From: Thunnus maccoyii
Lineage: Eukaryota; Chordata; Actinopteri; Scombriformes; Scombridae
Direction: 5' to 3'
Length of the DNA stretch: 64,000 nt
Assembly (NCBI RefSeq): GCF_910596095.1
Contig: NC_056545.1
Location: 23,025,067-23,089,066 of the forward strand
Shown piece by piece: positions 1 to 13,000 of the stretch. The notes below the pieces were generated by a model that was given only the letters and a program-made list of their open reading frames with translations, was not told where the DNA came from and did no database searches. Each line of letters begins with the position of its first letter. Within the stretch, counting starts at the first letter, position 1. The position numbers were made by a program, and so were the translations under genes.

Positions 1-984
1 AATGATAATCCATACTGAAATCCTTTATGTGGTATGAGTGCAATAAAAGTAAGAAATGCCTCTTTTGTGTTTTAACTACTATTACTTAAATAGCAGTTAC
101 TGCACTATATCTGTGACTGAAATGGTATGTGCTTGTCAAAAACCCAAAGCCTCGCTGATTTAATTCACACATCCAGCTATATATATATAAAATAAAATGA
201 GATAAACAAGGGGAAAAAATGTAAATTAGGTATGATTTCCACTTTCTCTGTATGAATACTCATAATATGACTCAACTTGTTCAGTCACGGCACCTCCAGC
301 CACTTACAGCCAGTCCTTTCAAGGTTATTAGGGAAAAAAACACGGGTATGGATTCATTCAAGCGTTGCAAAAGTAGGAGACTTGTATCGAATCAAACATC
401 TGCAAACACATCAGTTAATTCTTTCCATTACTGTTGAGCAACTTCGTAAGAGATATGACAGATCCTAATGCAATGCGATCTTGATAGTGTGAATGTTAAG
501 ATATACAACAGCACAGCGGATACAGCCCAGTGACTAATGGTGAGGAAGACAACACAGACAGCTGCCTTAGGTTTGCACTCTCCTATTGCACGGATAAACA
601 ACAGCACATTAGTAGCTCTGAAATATCAATTTCTGCATGTGTTTGAGTAAACGGGATCTCATTTCAACTTTGATATGTCAATTACGCTGTCAAACATTCA
701 TCCAAATACAAAAATGTCTAGCTACAAACCACATGGCCTCATTTTGTTGTTCATTATGCAAAAGCCATTAGTTATCACTGTTATTACAGGACTATCAGTA
801 TCATCATTTTATTACAGGTTAGGGAGTATATGGACAAACTACATGGCTATGGAAACAAAGCAAATAAATCACACACACAAAAAATGTTTCATTAACACCA
901 GGCAGGAATGCAAATTCAATTTGGCTTCATATCTTTTTAAATATAGAAATGATTATATTAATGGTCGTTAAAAACAATTTATTC

Positions 985-1137
985 AGGGGCAGCCTGATGG
1001 CCTGAGGGTTTAAGACGCTGACCGTGTAATCACCCATATGAGTCCGACCGGGCCTCTCTCTCCACTCATTTCCGGTCAGCTTACTATTGTATGCAATCTA
1101 GTAAAGGCAAAAAAAAAAAATGCCCCAAAAAAAACAT
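985..1137 (+). repeat. tRNA-derived SINE, plus orientation
   Basis: The left part resembles a degenerate tRNA promoter: a box A-like stretch (TGGCCTGAGGGTTTAAGACG) followed by a box B-like stretch (GAGTCCGACCGGGCC). A body with CTCTCTCTCC and TTTCCGGTCA follows, ending in a tail with AAAGGCAAAAAAA and CCCCAAAAAAA. This order matches a SINE type I remember as common in percomorph fish. No clear target-site duplication was found. The open frame running through it (about 1038-1430) is an accident of the SINE and its A-rich tail. Confidence 0.6.
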
Positions 1138-3310
1138 TACAAATTTTGAGTAAAACTCTACTGCCAAAACATATTGATTTTTTTAGAGGAAAAAAAAAAA
1201 AACCTTACAGAGGTAATGACAAATATTATATAAAAGGAAATGTTTCACAACCAGCCTCGAGTGACTTGCCAGTTAGGCAAGGACAGATGTGCAACAAGTT
1301 TAGAGAACTTCACCGAGCCAGTGCGCTGAGGCCACAATTCACACAAAATGGTGATTGGACGTCAGACTTTAAAATGTCACTGTTCAGTCCTCAGGCTGAG
1401 GTGCTGTCAAATCTGAAGAGCATGACATAAGTCTGCCAAATATGACCTAGAGTCTACAATAACTGTGATACAATGCCATGGTTTATATACACATCTATAG
1501 CTGATACACTTTTAAAACTCTTTTTCTGTACCTGTACGGTATCTTTATATTTGGTAATGCGGCCCACATTCACTAAATGGTAAATTTACATAATTTATTT
1601 TGCATAATACTTAATATGCTTGAGAAGATGGGGAAAACCTGTTCTAACTCCAACATAAATAAGAAAATAAGCCAATAATATTTCATCTTTTGATTGTGTC
1701 ATTACATATAATCCGCAGGTTTAAGTTAAGTCAACAATCACCTTTTTTTTTCATGGGTATAACAAACTATTCCTGATCCAAATAAGTCAGTTGCAACACA
1801 GAAGTAGTTAGAGGTGAAGATATGAGCAGAAAGTCCTCGGGTTAAATCCAACGAGCTCAACAGAATAACTCAAAAGTGCACGAGGAATTTAACCCTTTCC
1901 TACTGCCACTATTCTCAAAGTGCTAATGGGCAAGGTTCAGAACCAACGACTGCTCCAGTTACTGTATCAGACAACAGTACAAGACTGGTTTTGGCCAACT
2001 CCTACTTGTTGTAAGTATATTTTTATGTGCAACCTTCCCTCACAGGTATCATCCCGACCTTTGCTGTAGATATATATGCTGTCAAGCTGTCACAGAGTTG
2101 TTCATTCAAAATGCCTAGTTTGAAGTTATCAAACTGCTCTAGATTCTGCATCAAAGAATGTTTGCATCGTTACCTCTTCAAGCAGCCCCCCCAACCTGCA
2201 CCTATACAGATATTTGCAAGTTTTGCAATACCATCAGTCTTATTTATTGGGCATTTAACTACCAGGAAATGTGTCTTCCCTCTATATTCTCTGATCTTAT
2301 CACCCTTATTTTCAAAGCACATTAATAGAGATAATACATCTTAAGACCTAAATTTTATATAGAACACTACAGCACAACTAAAGTACAAATTTGAATGAGA
2401 CACTGACCGACCTAAATCTTAAAAAACAAAACAGGGAGGGTCTGATTTACATTTTAGGGGGTGTCACAGGAACAACCCATATGCCCACTGTGTATTTGAA
2501 AGCCCCATAATGTATTTGGGTTTAGTGTTATCAATAGTTTTTTGGAATAGTAGAAATACTAAAAAAAAATAAGCTCCTTTGGAGCAGTAAAGTCTCCATC
2601 ACTGAGGTGGTCTGAAAACTGGCCAGAAAGCTCAGAGCTCCCTAATAAAAAAAGAGCAGCCACTTTACTACAAACTTTGCAGTTCAAAGAACTGGAAGGA
2701 ACATAAAGTAAGACCCACTTCCCAACAAACACCATGTTTCTCAGCACTGCGTCCATCACACTCGAGCTCAAGAATATGAATACAATGAACAACAAATCTT
2801 AAAGGGCTGTTATTGTCGAAAACAAGAAAACTGAGCTTTGGGAGGGATTAGGGTGATGGTGGTGGTGGTGGTGGAGGGCTCCTGTGCTGTAAAATTACTC
2901 AATATTATCTTCTCTGTCTTTCTAAGTTATTAGATATTTTGAAATTTGAGGCTAAAGAGCTAGCAGTGTTAAGGTGGAACCCGTTACTACATTACACCAG
3001 ACAGTCAAATCACATATGCTAGGAAGTTTTAGCATGAGCCCACCCCTACTGTAACGGACGACGAGCAAAGCAGGATACTGGAAGTGTTGCTGGTTGTTCA
3101 GCAGCTAAAAAGTCTTTGCAGCCTTCCAGAGGATGGAAATTTACATCAGAAATGACTGAAATTCATTTTTTGAGACAATCTTTCCTCCGTTATCGGCAAG
3201 AGGTTGTGTGTGTGTGTGTGTTCTGCACATTTTACAGCCGACTGCTTAACGAGACTCAGTACGCCGCAGGATTTTCAACTTTTTCATCTTCAATGTTTGG
3301 ATGAAGTTTT

Positions 3311-3474
3311 TTTTTTTTTTTTTTTTTTTTTGGAGAGCTGATAGTGGAGAAGCAGACAGGAAACAAGGGGAGAGAGAGTGGGGTATGACGTGCAACAAAG
3401 GTCCCAAGCCAGAGTTGAAGGGACATTACAGTTATGCAGCATGTGCTGTAACCATCCGGCTACCAGGGCGCTCC
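3311..3474 (-). repeat. tRNA-derived SINE, minus orientation, with intact target-site duplication
   Basis: A T-rich run (3307-3330) is the reversed A-tail, followed by purine-rich body sequence (GACAGGAAACAAGGGGAGAG) and a tRNA-like end near 3455-3474. This is the reverse complement layout of the SINE at 985-1137. The insertion is flanked by the 13-base direct repeat TGGATGAAGTTTT at 3298-3310 and 3475-3487, as expected of L1/L2-type retrotransposition. The exact duplication suggests a fairly recent insertion. Confidence 0.7.
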
Positions 3475-3803
3475 TGGATGAAGTTTTAAAACAAATGGAC
3501 TGGTAAACATTGTTTCTTTGTGTTACTCAGCTGAAGGAATATAATATATCTGTGCTAAAGCTAAGCTAGCAACCTCTGGCTACATTTGAAAAATTACTTG
3601 TCCTTTGTTGGGAAACTTAGACACAATCTCACTGTTCTGAAACATCCTGTTGAAATCTTATCTTTGCAACAGCAGGTTCTTCCCCTTCCCATTCATAATC
3701 ACACTCTGGTTCATAGACCGCTATAAACTGCCTTACATCTCCAGCTACAGACATTGCTCCAGGTAAAGATATGACGTAAGGGTACTTGCATTATTCATTA
3801 GGT

Positions 3804-3862
3804 CCTATTCCAATTGGCTGGAGGTGAAGGTGGGGGCCACACCTCCAGCCAATCGGAGTAGG
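3804..3862. repeat. Imperfect inverted repeat, 23-base arms, 13-base loop
   Basis: The arms 3804-3826 and 3840-3862 match at 21 of 23 positions when one is reverse-complemented. Each arm contains ATTGGCTGGAGGTG or its near copy, so an inverted CCAAT box is present twice. No gene is nearby except the msi2 intron. It may be a small MITE or a chance palindrome. Confidence 0.6.
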
Positions 3863-5350
3863 TGGTCATTAATAATGTTGATTTTATGTAAATAGCTTCA
3901 AAAACAGCCTGCTGGAGGACAGAGGGAAACCTGGGCTGTAAGGAGAGATAGATTTAGAGAAATCTAAACAACTTTTGGTGAGCAAAATGTCACAGATATG
4001 TTTAAAATAATTAATTGAAAACTTATTGTTATTATCTGTACATATTTGCTTTTTATATTTGCCAATTATTGTTTCTTATATCTCATATTTGTGTTGTAAT
4101 CAGGGAGTCCTTTGAAAAAATATAGCTTGCTTTCAATGGCATACCCTGTATAAATAAAGGTTTGAAAACAGACTCAGCATTTATAAAAAATTAATTAAAA
4201 AAAAAAAAAAAAAGGCCACAATACCAGATCTTTAAATTTACATTACTTGCCATATCCTGTACAGCTTTAGAGATTTCAGAATAGCCTTATTATATACTGC
4301 CACCTAAAGTACAATCTGTTTGTCTTTTAAAATACATACCCTTCAAAATTTTCCTCCATCTAGAGTTCCCCTCAGCCAAAGTAGCAAACACAGCTTCTTT
4401 CCTCAACATGCACTACTCCCTTCCTGAAACTATGCGGGCATATCTGGACGTTACCACCTACCAAGTAGAAATCCCAGGCAGATATATTTTCAGTTCAACC
4501 TCATCTAATCCATCATTACAGACATCTCTCAAAAATGACTAGCATGTTTAATTATTCATCTACTGACAAATTTAAAAGGGCAAGTAGAATCCGCAATACT
4601 TCAAACTTTTTCCATAAATGAGTGTGTGGGTGTTTGTGAATGAATTGCCTTATTTATGTAGATTCAATTCAGAGGACCCTTTCAAACTAAACACGTATTT
4701 ATAATGGTAAATGTTTGACATAATATTACTTGTGTATTGCTGTAATATGGCTAAATTTATTAAAATCTGATTAAATTACATTATAGTCAAATAACCAGTT
4801 AGTTTTAATGACGTATTTGTTGTTTGGAAACAGGTAGATTTATTCTGATTTAGTTTATAGATCTGATTTTGACACACGGGTGATATTTTTGGGAAGTGTT
4901 GTTTTAACCTATTTTTCACACATACAGTATCAGCGCATCAGGTGTGATCCAATGTATTGTTTGCTAGGTCAAACAGTAGCCCAGCAGCGGGCCTGAGACA
5001 GCACGCCCTTCAGTGGAACATGAGCTATGTGCACACTGCACATGTGGCTGCAGCGAAGAAGGGGGCGTGTCTGCCCCATTCATCCGAAGAAGTGAAAGTG
5101 AACACATATAATATTCACCCTGGAGTTGTGTTTTATTGCCAGTCTCTGTGTTGAAGGGACCATCATACATTTAGCCCTTATACATGACCTTGATCCAAAC
5201 AGACTGTTAACCTAAGAGGTGTTTCCCCAAAAGGCCCTTAAGGCAGCGAAATGTCACACAGTTAGGACGTGGGGGGTCTCCAGGGGCAGAACGGTGCAAA
5301 CACAAAACATGAAATAAACACTAATATAAATGTAGATCAAATGAACTCAC

Positions 5351-6785
5351 CGTCTTTGAGTCTAATTCATGGTGTTGTTGAGCTAAGACTTTATCTACAC
5401 TGGCAGCATCTGTAAACGTAACAAACCCAAATCCTCTGCAAAACAAAGACACACAGACAAAAACAACAAAAATGTTAAAATGCATACATGCAAAAACAAA
5501 AATTACATTTTTTTTTTTATTCTTTCAAATACAAACGATGAAAAATATTGACATGTAACAACAGACTGCATAACAGTAGGCATAATATTCCTATGACCTT
5601 ATTATTGTTACAATATTTCTTTGCAAATGCATTTATAGTCCACATTATGGACGTCCTGTAGCAGATTTGAAACTGAAACTGAGGACACTGCTGATCATTA
5701 TTTGGTATGTTACAGTGTGAGACGACACTACACCAACATTGTGGTGCAGTCACAAAGTCAATGTCAAATTGCATTCGGCCGCAGCTTTACAGCAGTGAGC
5801 ATTTAAGCTTATCTGGCTTGCTGTGAAACCACACGCAGGCGCGCGCACACAGGGACACACACGAACACATGCGCGCGCGGACACAGAAACACACATACAC
5901 GCTGGATTAATACTAAACACGGACAAAGTAAGCGATATGGCTACATGCACTGGTAAGGAAAAGTAGAAAAGCCCTATATTTACCTTGAGCGCTTTGTCGT
6001 GGGGTCTCTCATCACCATACATTCTCTTATTTCTCCGAATTTACTAAAATAGTCTCTAAGGCTGTCTGTGAATAGAGAAAATATGTCGGGTCATTTGACA
6101 GAAACATATGGGCATGCTGTTGTCACTGTATTTCAAAAAACACCCCGCGATGCGCATAGGGGTCGAATAGAGGACTTCAGATGGACGGAGATCAAAAATA
6201 ACATCGTGCGCACACACTAGTGAGATATCCCATACAGTACAGTACTGCACAGTGCACATTCGCACATACACCGCCAGCAGCTACAACGAGCACTCAGTCA
6301 CAGCGACAAAACAACAAGAAATACTGGATACGGTGTTAAAGAGAATAACAGTCTCACCTGGTGAGGTTTGCCAGCTGAGGCCACCGATAAACATTTTACT
6401 GTAAGGGGAAAACACAACAGAAGTGAGTCCAGATGTCAGTTCGGCCATTTTGACGACTAACTACTTCTAAAAGCGACCTTAAAGGATGAAGGAAGACTAT
6501 GAAAACACATTCGCGCTTAGTAATTATGGTCTATCTACATTAAAGGGGGAGGACACACTCGCTACAAAGCTGAGGTCTGTAAAACTGCGTCTGGAAACGG
6601 ACCCGTGCACCGTTTAAGTGCGTACTGTGGGGACGAATCCAGCACGGCAGTCGAAGTCCTCTCCAAGATGTTGTAACATGGAAAAAAATCGTACCTAAGG
6701 ATTAAATTTAGAAAGATTCTTACCCCGGGTCATGTTGTGAATCATTTAGGCTTCCGGATGTGGCTTGACTCCCGTCTCCTTCCAT
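5351..6785 (-). CDS. msi2: Musashi-2 RNA-binding protein, 5' coding exons 1-4 (partial; continues past the left edge)
   Basis: Musashi-2 binds UAG-containing motifs in mRNA 3'UTRs and controls translation in stem and progenitor cells. Four coding exons are read on the minus strand: 6724-6785, 6358-6398, 5984-6065 and 5351-5435. Their lengths (62, 41, 82, 85 nt) keep frame 2, 1, 2, 0 and all have AG/GT borders. The product starts [19 protein letters not shown], then has RNP2 (MFIGGL, residues 23-28) and RNP1 (RGFGFVTF, residues 62-69) of the first RRM, and stops at residue 90 after HHELDSKT. This matches Musashi-2 closely. The start matches my memory of fish msi2b rather than MSI1, but the a/b paralogue is not proven. 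The next exon (IDPKVAFPRR in relatives) was not found between 1 and 5350, so RRM2 and the C-terminus are outside. No frameshift or stop is seen in the four exons. Confidence 0.93.
5436..5983 (-). other. msi2 intron 3, with alternating purine-pyrimidine tracts
   Basis: Intron between msi2 coding exons 3 and 4. It holds a CA/CG-rich stretch at about 5825-5905 with GCGCGCGCACAC and ATGCGCGCGCGG, which is CpG-dense and could adopt Z-DNA. No coding sequence is recognised in it. Confidence 0.6.
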
Positions 6786-7035
6786 ATCTATTCCAAACTA
6801 TAGGCTGGGACTACAGTAACAGTGACAGACACACACAGATACGGCAGGAGATATGCAAAGCCCCGCTATGAGAATATTACTGAGCCGGGAATGAAAGCGT
6901 CACACGTGGGATCAGCTCAGCCCCCTGCTCCCTCCTCCCTCTCTCTCAGCATGCTCTACCTTGGCCCACAGGGGGCGGAGCCTGGCTCTGTCACCTAACC
7001 AATCCAATTGACGTCAATTCAGGCAATCTGCAAAC
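6786..7035 (-). promoter_or_regulatory. msi2: Putative msi2 promoter and 5'UTR
   Basis: This stretch lies directly upstream of the msi2 start codon. It holds a GC box (GGGGGCGGAG, 6971-6980), CCAAT motifs near 6998 and 7032, and a palindromic full CRE (TGACGTCA at 7009-7016 inside the 14-base palindrome AATTGACGTCAATT, 7006-7019). No clear TATA box was seen. GC content is higher than in the surrounding AT-rich DNA. The transcription start is not determined; promoter identity is inferred from position and motifs. Confidence 0.5.
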
Positions 7036-7061
7036 CAATACTCCGATTTGTCATTTAATTA

Positions 7062-7098
7062 AGCAATAAGCCACTAGAGGTGAAAGTGGCTTATTGCT
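7062..7098. repeat. Perfect 14-bp inverted repeat upstream of msi2
   Basis: AGCAATAAGCCACT (7062-7075) and AGTGGCTTATTGCT (7085-7098) are exact reverse complements separated by nine bases. The hairpin lies just upstream of the putative msi2 promoter. Function unknown. Confidence 0.7.
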
Positions 7099-10000
7099 CT
7101 TCTAAATCAGTGGACACATAGCCTACTATTATAATAATAATAATAAAATCTTTGTCCAGGAAATTGTTCTTAATTAGAAGTGGTTACTATTCCACTGAGT
7201 AGCAATCATTTCAAAAGCAGCTGCGCAATCTTTTTTTTTTTAAATTACAATTACTTATTCTTCCGCCATGCAATATAGTCCCTCAGAAAGCAGCACAAAA
7301 GTGGGGCAACTCCTATGTGCATGTTAATATTAAAATGATACTGGTGTTATGGCTCACAGGTGTTTATTATAACATAAGCAGAGTTTCATTCAGCTAAAAG
7401 ATGCATATAATGTGGCACAAAGTTTAACATAGATATTGTGCAGCACCAGTTAACTGGCATCTTATTAGTTTTTTTTTAAACAGTGAAAGAAAGCATGCTG
7501 ATGTATTTATAATTGAACAATAATTGAATACTAAGTACTTAGTAAAAATAATTATGTTGTTGAGACACTATGCAGTTTTATTGAAATCTAACAATATGGT
7601 TGGAAAGTGATACATGGTAAATTTTGCCGTTAGTGCATTTGAATTGATGTCTTAGTAGGTACAGTAGACGTTTAATGGGCCTTACAGCTTTAAACATGAG
7701 CCTCATGTACTACCAACGATGCAGGCTTGTATTAATTAACAATGTTGTAATGTACATTATTAATTAAAATATGTTACAGTGAGAATTCCCATTGATAAAT
7801 CCATACTATAAAACATTACAATTTAAATACAGCCCAGAATATGCAGAGGATCAGATTTTGCAATGTACAAAATGTTGCACAATTTTAGGTTACAAGATGA
7901 GCTGATATTGGAGAAAGTCTCCTGAGCCATCAAACCTGTGTTCAAGCTGACCCTGTGGCCTGGCCTTTAAGAGCTATATTCATAATGAAAGCCAATGAAG
8001 TTATTTTCCTATGGGGATCAATAAAGCATGGTATCTGTACAGTGGAGTAATTATGGATCTTTTCATGTAGATGACCTATAATGAGCTTCCAGCTGCTCCC
8101 TCTGTACAATGTATGTGGAGATAAGCTGGTGTTGCCCTCTCGTGACCCTGAAGAAGAAACAGGATAAGAAATTAATGAATAAACGAACATGTATGAAAGT
8201 TACAATGGAAAAAATATATATGTTTTGGTATCCATTATTTACACAGTACGCTATGAAAAGACCATAAGAAAAAATCTCAAATTCAAATGATGTTTTAAAT
8301 GATGTATTATGCTGAAAATCTTGTAAAAAAAATTGTAACCTTGTAATTGCTCACAGAACTCAGACAATAAATCCTATATAAATGCAGTTTTCATTCATCT
8401 TAGCATGAGAATACATACAACAAAACCTCCCAAGCTTCTGCATGAAACGTGACTAGTGATCTATTATTCACATTCACTGAAGTTTTGTGAATAGGCCTGT
8501 CTGTGCTGACTGTTTAGGGCACTACCAGAGGGAATTTCTTATCTAGCCAGGCAGCATGTTTTTGAAACAATGACTTAGATAAAACCCAAATACGGCATTT
8601 TAACAGCTAAAACTCTGTCATTAGTTAGGGGACACTCCACATTGCAGCTGTCAGTATCTTTGAAACAAAGGTACAGAAGCAATTGGCGGCAATTCCTTGT
8701 AGCACAGGACTGACTGTCAAAGAAAATGGAAATATGAAGACCTGTGTGAAAGGCTATTACTTATTCTACTGTCTTTGCACTATTGTTCTGTCCCATGCCA
8801 TTTGGTGATACATTTAAGATTACTTTACTGTTACATTTTCTGTAAGTTGTCAAATGTGTGGTAGTGTCCTACTGAACATGCCTAGTGCAAGAAAATCATA
8901 TGCAGCTGCAGAGAGAGAAGAATGAGTGAGGTGATAAATTGATGCGGAATATGCGCTCTGAGGAACAACAGGCTTTAAAGCCCATCACAAGGTATTGAAG
9001 AATCACAGTGGATTTAACACATGAAGAGCAACTTCAGTTTTATGCTCAAATAAAAACACCGAAGTCCCAGGTTTCACGGCGTGGCTGAATTATTCTAGGT
9101 TGTTTTCTTTTTTTAACGCTGTTATCATGGCCTTTCTATTCTCTGTTGTTATACCATGGAGAGAGCAAAGTCAAATGCGAAAGAAATGGAACAGCATGTG
9201 TGCCATTTTAGGATATCTGATCAAGGGTTGTGAACCAGATGTGAACCAAAAACAACCCAAAGCAGACAATTTTATGTTTAATCTAAGACGGTCGAGCATA
9301 TCGTATATCAGCAACAATCTTTCATATCTTATGGATGACGCCCATTCAAGGTTTAGGTCTCTACATCCTGTTTTACATTGATTGAAGCAGAAACTAGATT
9401 TTTAAATTGAGCTTGTGATCATGAAAATGCCTTAAATGTTTATACCTCTTTAAGCAACTTTAGGTGTTCTGACAAGTATGCTTTTGGAGCAGTTGAGTGA
9501 TTCCTACTGAATGAGAAGGAAAGAGGAAGGTTACCATATTCTATTACAAAGTATTTACTGTATGAACAGCATTCCTTGATAGTGACTCTGATCATACAGT
9601 AATATCATCATAACTTGGAAGCATTTACAAAGGTGACAGCTGTTGTAAACATTTTAATTAATGAGTGGATGAAGAGTTTTTTTTGTATCCTGCATGCTTT
9701 GAACTCATCTCTAATTCAATATTTACTTCAGACTGAAGGTAAATGCAGGGCTTTCTGAAAGCATAGTTGTGTCACTGCTACTGTATCCTGCATTCAGCGC
9801 TGAAAGATGAACCACTTCTCAATGGAGGGGGGTGGGGGGGGGGACTCAGCATGCGAAAAGGCTTGTAACTAATTGAGCCTTTGCATGAAAACTGGAGGAT
9901 TTGGGCATTGAGAGAGAAGTAAAATTGATAGTGTGTGAAAGAGCTGAGGGGAAAAAGAAAGTGAGAGAAGCAACGGACTCACCGACTGTTATGAGATGCT

Positions 10001-13000
10001 GTTTTGAGAAGAGGCATCCTGTTTCCTGTTGTAGTAATCATTTTGCACCCTCACAATCTTCACTTGACCCTGAAGAAATTGTTCTTGGATCCTATATCAC
10101 TCCTTTTTCTCCACACAGATGCTGACATATAGCATGTGTATGCAACACAAAACCACAGTTTTTAATCTTTATGTTTGGTGAGGGTGATAATAAAAGGACT
10201 CATAGTACTTATATGTATTTTAAAGTGAAACTTGAAGTCTATGGGGACTTAACATTTTCAAACAGAATTTGCATAAGTATCACAGAGGCTCACCACATGT
10301 TTTGAGCATGTGAAAGAATCCAATATATATTAATCCAACACTAAAAGAGAGCTCAGAGTAAATACCTTCAATCACTTGCATGAATATTTTGTGGGTATTA
10401 TTCAGACACTCTTGAGATGTTCTTAATTTTATCCTTTGGATTTTGTGAATGATTTTATATTGATCAATGTGGATTGAGTCGTCTCTGCTTTTCTCTGGAG
10501 GGCTTATTACAGTCAAATTCAAAAATGCTGTGGAGAAGGCTGCAGATGTGAACAAATTGTCTCCCTCTAGTGTCCTCTCCTTTCTGCTTCTACTTTGCTA
10601 AAGCACCTCTCAGACTGCAGGGAGAAAGCCAGACCGAAACATGCATAATTGACAGTCCTATTTCAGGAATTAGCCATCCACCAAACTGCAGTCTACCTGC
10701 TCTTTCATCTTGCCTGGAATAACTTTCAAAAGTCTGTTTCAGCCATAAAGGATTATTGAACAGTAAACTGATGAATTTAATTAATAAAATTTCTGTTCTC
10801 ATTGCTGATTTGTATGTTTCCCCAAAGGTGCTTTTGTAAAAAAAAAAATTGTCGACTGATCGTGATATGTGAGGATTACTGGGAATGTGTACCTTTGTTG
10901 CCACACAGAAAAACTGTTTGAAGTCAGATCAGTAGGAAGGATGTTCTGGTGATGAGTGATTTCTCTCCCCCATTATGCCTTCTGTAACTATGCAGATGAG
11001 TTAATTAAGCTGTGCCAGAGGCTATGCACTAACATTCCAGGTAGATGGGCTACTGTGATATTCAGACATCCACATTATTAAGAAATGAAACTGTAATATT
11101 GACTTTGGAAATATCTAAAAATTATAAGGCTCTTCATTGCTTTCACATTTCCAAAAATAAAGTAATCCCATGGACTAACTGCCCAAACGCACCTCAGGGT
11201 ACCGCAGAAATAGCTTGTTGTACATCAAAATACCCCAAAGATTCACAAATTGTTCCTCAGGGTATAACAAAATATGCAAAGTAAGATCCCTCAATACCAC
11301 ATGCAAGGTCCAACAGAGGTTCTCCACAATAAACTCCACACATTTCTGTTTTTCAGTTCAAACAAGTTGACAAAGCTGCATTTTTGACCTCCATATTAAA
11401 GGACCATTTGAATGTAGGGCTCTTTAGACCAATCAGGCTCCAACATTAGTGGATGATGACGACATCATTTACCTGCTCCACTGGGCTGGGAGATAAGCTC
11501 ATGCCCCCGCTGCTCCCTGGAATGTTCTGGCTGCTGTTTGTACGACTCCAGAGAGAGCTGTGTGTTACAGATGATGACGAGCGGCATTAAAGCACCGTGA
11601 GGAGCCATCCTATCACCTGTACAGGCAGCAGCGGGGAGGCGGTGGGGGGCGGGGGGAGACATGCATGCTGGCCTTTTTGGAGAGCTTCATCAAGACAGAG
11701 GAAATGGTGTACCCCTTCCTCATGCTAGACACTGAATGTGAAACTGTCCCAGTCACGAAAGCTGCATCAATTTCACGGATTGGCTGAACATTTTAAATTC
11801 AACATTGTTTCTAAAGTGGGCTTGATTTTGAGCTCACAAGTCTCAAATCTATCCTTTTCCTCTAAGTACATTGAAACCCATTTTGTTGAAATCCTCCTCA
11901 GGACAGCTGTGCACCATGCTCTCTGAGTATGCAGGCTTATCATGCAAATTGACAGCACACTCTCAAGATTTCCTCCCTAAAATGGTGTTAAGACACACTC
12001 ATGCATGTGCACAGCTGCATTTGTTGTTGCTATATGGACAGAGTCTCAAAAAAGCTGCCTATGTATTAATAGCCTGGAGAACTCTTATACCCAATTTTAT
12101 GCACTTTCCCTGAGTTTGTTTATATGAGTGCATGCTATGCCTCAGACACATTTTTAACATCTTCTAGAGGCTAATAATGGTAAGCAGGCGTCTCTGGACA
12201 ACACCAGCTAAGTGGTGCTTTCTGTCCTCTGGCTCATTCTTTGTTTTCTACCAGCCTTTTCGTTTTACTTTATTTTTTCCCCCTAACTGGCTGCCACCAT
12301 GCATTCTCTCAGTTGCCAACCACTTCCAATTGTGCAACCACTGACCTTAACACTGACCTTGCCTTGTCTGTGCCATTGAGACGAGAGCGAGAGATACCAT
12401 ATCTTCAGCTTCCCCCCACTATGCTGCAGGGTTGAATTTTGCCTGTCTCATCAGTCTTCCGGCTGCTGGAGTACGCCTTGTTATTTCTTCCAGATTCGTA
12501 CACATTCACTTTTTAGCTGATCAGTGCCCAGACTGGAAAACATTGCTCTTGGCTCAAAAAGATGGTGAGCCTTGGCATATAGACCCAAGCTGTCAATACA
12601 GATTAGGTTAATCAGATAAACTTTATCTGCAACATTTGAGCGTCCTTTGGTTGGGTACCAGCTTGATTCGGAGTTACAATTGATATTGTGATGCAGGCTC
12701 AAAGGAGGTTCAAATTGGCAGCCATTGTTTTATCTATAAGCTGGCTGCAGTGGTCTTTGGAAAGCCTCTGTGTATGACAGTGTGTGTGAGTGTTGGTCTC
12801 TCAATAATAGTGTTGCATTAGGTGTACATTAGGCCTGTCGGTTGTTGGTTATCTACAGTAATTGTCCCCTCTCATGTGAGGAAAAAGGTTTCTCTCAGGG
12901 TATTATCCTTCATCCTTTGCTCTCTGTCTCTTTGTTCCCTTATTTTGTGTTTGAGTGACAGAGTATGACATTCCTGAAGAAGAATATCATTCAAAAAGTT

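Larger units (their letters stand above)
1..5350 (-). other. msi2 intron sequence (after coding exon 4), no further exon recognised
   Basis: AT-rich DNA downstream of msi2 coding exon 4 on the minus strand, presumably intron 4. It carries two tRNA-derived SINE copies (about 985-1137 and 3311-3474), a (GGT)n tract near 2850-2873, several A or T runs, and an imperfect hairpin at 3804-3862. The next Musashi exon was looked for and not seen. Short open stretches here look random. Confidence 0.6.

Noticed and set aside
1038-1430. 130-codon plus-strand open frame
   Set aside because: Starts inside a SINE and runs through A-rich tails; Lys-rich by composition.
9100-9381. 93-codon plus-strand open frame in the msi2-omg interval
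   Set aside because: No domain, no splice context and no similarity to neighbouring families.
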